From: Armatimonadota bacterium
Lineage (GTDB): Bacteria; Armatimonadota; UBA5829; DSUL01
Assembly (NCBI GenBank): GCA_020846715.1
Contig: JADLDK010000009.1
Span: 1 to 32,400, forward strand
Length of the DNA: 32,400 nt
Direction: 5' to 3'
Below are positions 31,230 through 32,400 of the stretch, piece after piece. Numbering within the stretch: position 1 is the first letter of the stretch; every line of letters begins with the position of its first letter. A program made the translations under genes and the position numbers. Under the pieces are notes generated by a model. The model was given only the letters and a program-made list of their open reading frames with translations, ran no database searches and had not been told where the DNA came from.

Positions 31230-32400
31230 GCACGGCGACGGTGGACTGGGTTTCCACCTTTTCGAGTGGTGGGCTGGATGCCTTCAATGACCTGGCTGTC
31301 GATAGTGACGGCAACATCTACGTCGTTGGAGCGAGCGAAGGAAGCGAGGCAGGCCAGAATCTCGGCGGAGCGGACGCTATTGTTGTGAAGTACAGCCCGA
31401 CGGGAGCGCGCCTGGCAAGCGTGCAGTTCGGCACCTCCGCAGACGATGACGCGTGGGATGTGGCTTGTGACGCTGACGGCTACCTGTACGTACTGTGTCA
31501 TACGGACGGCGACTTTGACGGCCCAAGTGCTGGGGAGTCGGACTTTGCGGTGGCCAAGTTCACGCCTTCGCTGAGCATGGTCTGGAAGCGGCAGTTCGGT
31601 TCGGCGGAGCCGGAGTACTCAGGCGGGATTGCAGTTGCGCCGAATGGCCACATCTGGTTCTGCGGGGTTACAGATGGCCGTGTCTTCGGCGAAACACCAG
31701 CGGAGATCTACGAGGAGTCCATTGTCGTCGAGATGGGTCCGAATGGCGATGTGCTCCAGGCGGTTCAGTTGCAGATGGGCGGCAGCATGGACGCTGACGA
31801 AATGGCGGTTGACACTGCTGGCAATCTATATCTCACAGGCGAAGCGACCGGGGTGTTCAACAATCTGGCCCTCGAAGGGGACGCATTCATCGCGAAGTTC
31901 TCGCCGTCTCTGAACCTGCTGTGGGGCTGGCAGTTTGCCGGACCGGAGGCCGGGCGGGCCGGAGCCACGGCCGTCATGCCGTCGGGTGGCGTGGCGGTAG
32001 TCGGCATCAAGGACATTGCATGGGTCTACGGGCGGACGGAGACCGACTTCATTTCCCGGTTTGGCTCTGACGGCTCTCAGTTGTGGATGCGCACCACCTC
32101 TCCACTTGCCCGCGCGGGAGCCAGCGCCACCGTTGTAGATCACGCCAACCGGATCTACATTGGAGGTATTGTCTCTTCAGGGCTCTTCGGCCCTAACCTG
32201 GGTCAGTACGACATCTATGCTGTGTCTTTCGATGCGGCGGGTGAGGAGCTGTGGCACTACCAGGCCGGCTCTGTGGGTGACGACTACATCTGCGACGTCC
32301 GGCTGTCGGCGGGTGGCAAACTGCTCGCAGTCGGCGTCTCTGACGGCGGTCTGTTCGGCATGCCCATCGGCCAGCAACACGCCTTTCTTATCCAGCTCTC
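31160..32400 (+). CDS. Secreted SBBP-type beta-propeller protein (3' end beyond window)
   Basis: 413 codons are visible and the frame is open at the right edge. Signal peptide 1-23. From about residue 35 there are seven repeats of ~50-58 aa, each centred on a strand pair such as FNDLAVDSDGNIYVVGAS, WDVACDADGYLYVLC, GGIAVAPNGHIWFCGV, EMAVDTAGNLYLTGE, ATAVMPSGGVAVVG, ATVVDHANRIYIGG and CDVRLSAGGKLLAVG. These fit the seven-bladed SBBP repeat and are often followed by further anchoring domains. Asp-rich loops (DSDGN, DADG) may bind calcium. Probable role is extracellular binding or scaffold; no catalytic motif is seen. Shares its signal peptide with the 102-aa protein through the 180-bp repeat. 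Confidence 0.85.
   Translation, partial: MRHIQCLAYAVVLLTVIGARCAAGTATVDWVSTFSSGGLDAFNDLAVDSDGNIYVVGASEGSEAGQNLGGADAIVVKYSPTGARLASVQFGTSADDDAWDVACDADGYLYVLCHTDGDFDGPSAGESDFAVAKFTPSLSMVWKRQFGSAEPEYSGGIAVAPNGHIWFCGVTDGRVFGETPAEIYEESIVVEMGPNGDVLQAVQLQMGGSMDADEMAVDTAGNLYLTGEATGVFNNLALEGDAFIAKFSPSLNLLWGWQFAGPEAGRAGATAVMPSGGVAVVGIKDIAWVYGRTETDFISRFGSDGSQLWMRTTSPLARAGASATVVDHANRIYIGGIVSSGLFGPNLGQYDIYAVSFDAAGEELWHYQAGSVGDDYICDVRLSAGGKLLAVGVSDGGLFGMPIGQQHAFLIQL

Overview
The window reads as a moderately GC-rich diderm bacterium with a carbohydrate-degrading lifestyle. My best guess is a member of Armatimonadota or a relative; this is inference, with no rRNA or marker gene here to prove it. The reasons are several large secreted carbohydrate-active proteins, a predicted outer-membrane barrel, copper-amine-oxidase-N-type 'stalk' domains in secreted proteins, a SpoIID-like cell-wall enzyme without other sporulation genes, and a quinol-dependent NO reductase. 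Coding density is high, with short intergenic gaps, many 1-26 nt overlaps, and frequent GTG/TTG starts.

Layout. 1-1390 (minus): the start of an MscS-type channel gene behind a stand-alone Fe-S PD-(D/E)XK nuclease. 1624-3915 (plus): a single-subunit quinol NO reductase. 3985-6600 (minus): an overlapping three-gene cell-envelope operon with a penicillin-binding transpeptidase, a SpoIID-type glycan lyase and a secreted AMMECR1-like protein. 6733-7437 (minus): an orphan LuxR-type response regulator. 7960-9899 (plus): L-rhamnose isomerase translationally coupled to a secreted SGNH hydrolase. 9835-11901 (minus): a GT-C glycosyltransferase-like membrane protein that overlaps the SGNH gene tail to tail. 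11955-12027 (minus): tRNA-Ala(GGC). 12144-18382 (minus): a compact four-gene run coding for an AdkA-like/nucleoside deoxyribosyltransferase-like fusion, a DUF4870 membrane protein, a FabI/FabL-type enoyl reductase and a 1296-aa secreted glycosidase-like protein. 18674-19600: a decayed stretch with a frameshifted gene and a tiny ORF.

19858-22265 (plus): E1 alpha and beta subunits of a 2-oxoacid or acetoin dehydrogenase plus a VOC protein. 22330-27667 (minus): an L-rhamnose-1-dehydrogenase-like SDR, a metallo-beta-lactamase-fold protein that has lost its metal ligands, a second SDR, a GH2 beta-mannosidase-like enzyme and an outer-membrane barrel. Together with rhaA these suggest breakdown of mannose- and rhamnose-containing glycans. 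28074 to the right edge (plus): an operon of secreted proteins with PepSY-like, stalk, Ig-like and seven-repeat beta-propeller domains. It is built around a duplicated 180-bp cassette holding a gene 3' end, spacer, ribosome-binding site and signal peptide.

I found no CRISPR array, transposase, phage gene or recognisable defence island. The most unusual items are the AdkA-like/NDT-like fusion and its operon, the duplicated signal-peptide cassette in the stalk/propeller operon, the secreted AMMECR1-like protein coupled to SpoIID and a transpeptidase, and the MBL-fold pseudoenzyme.
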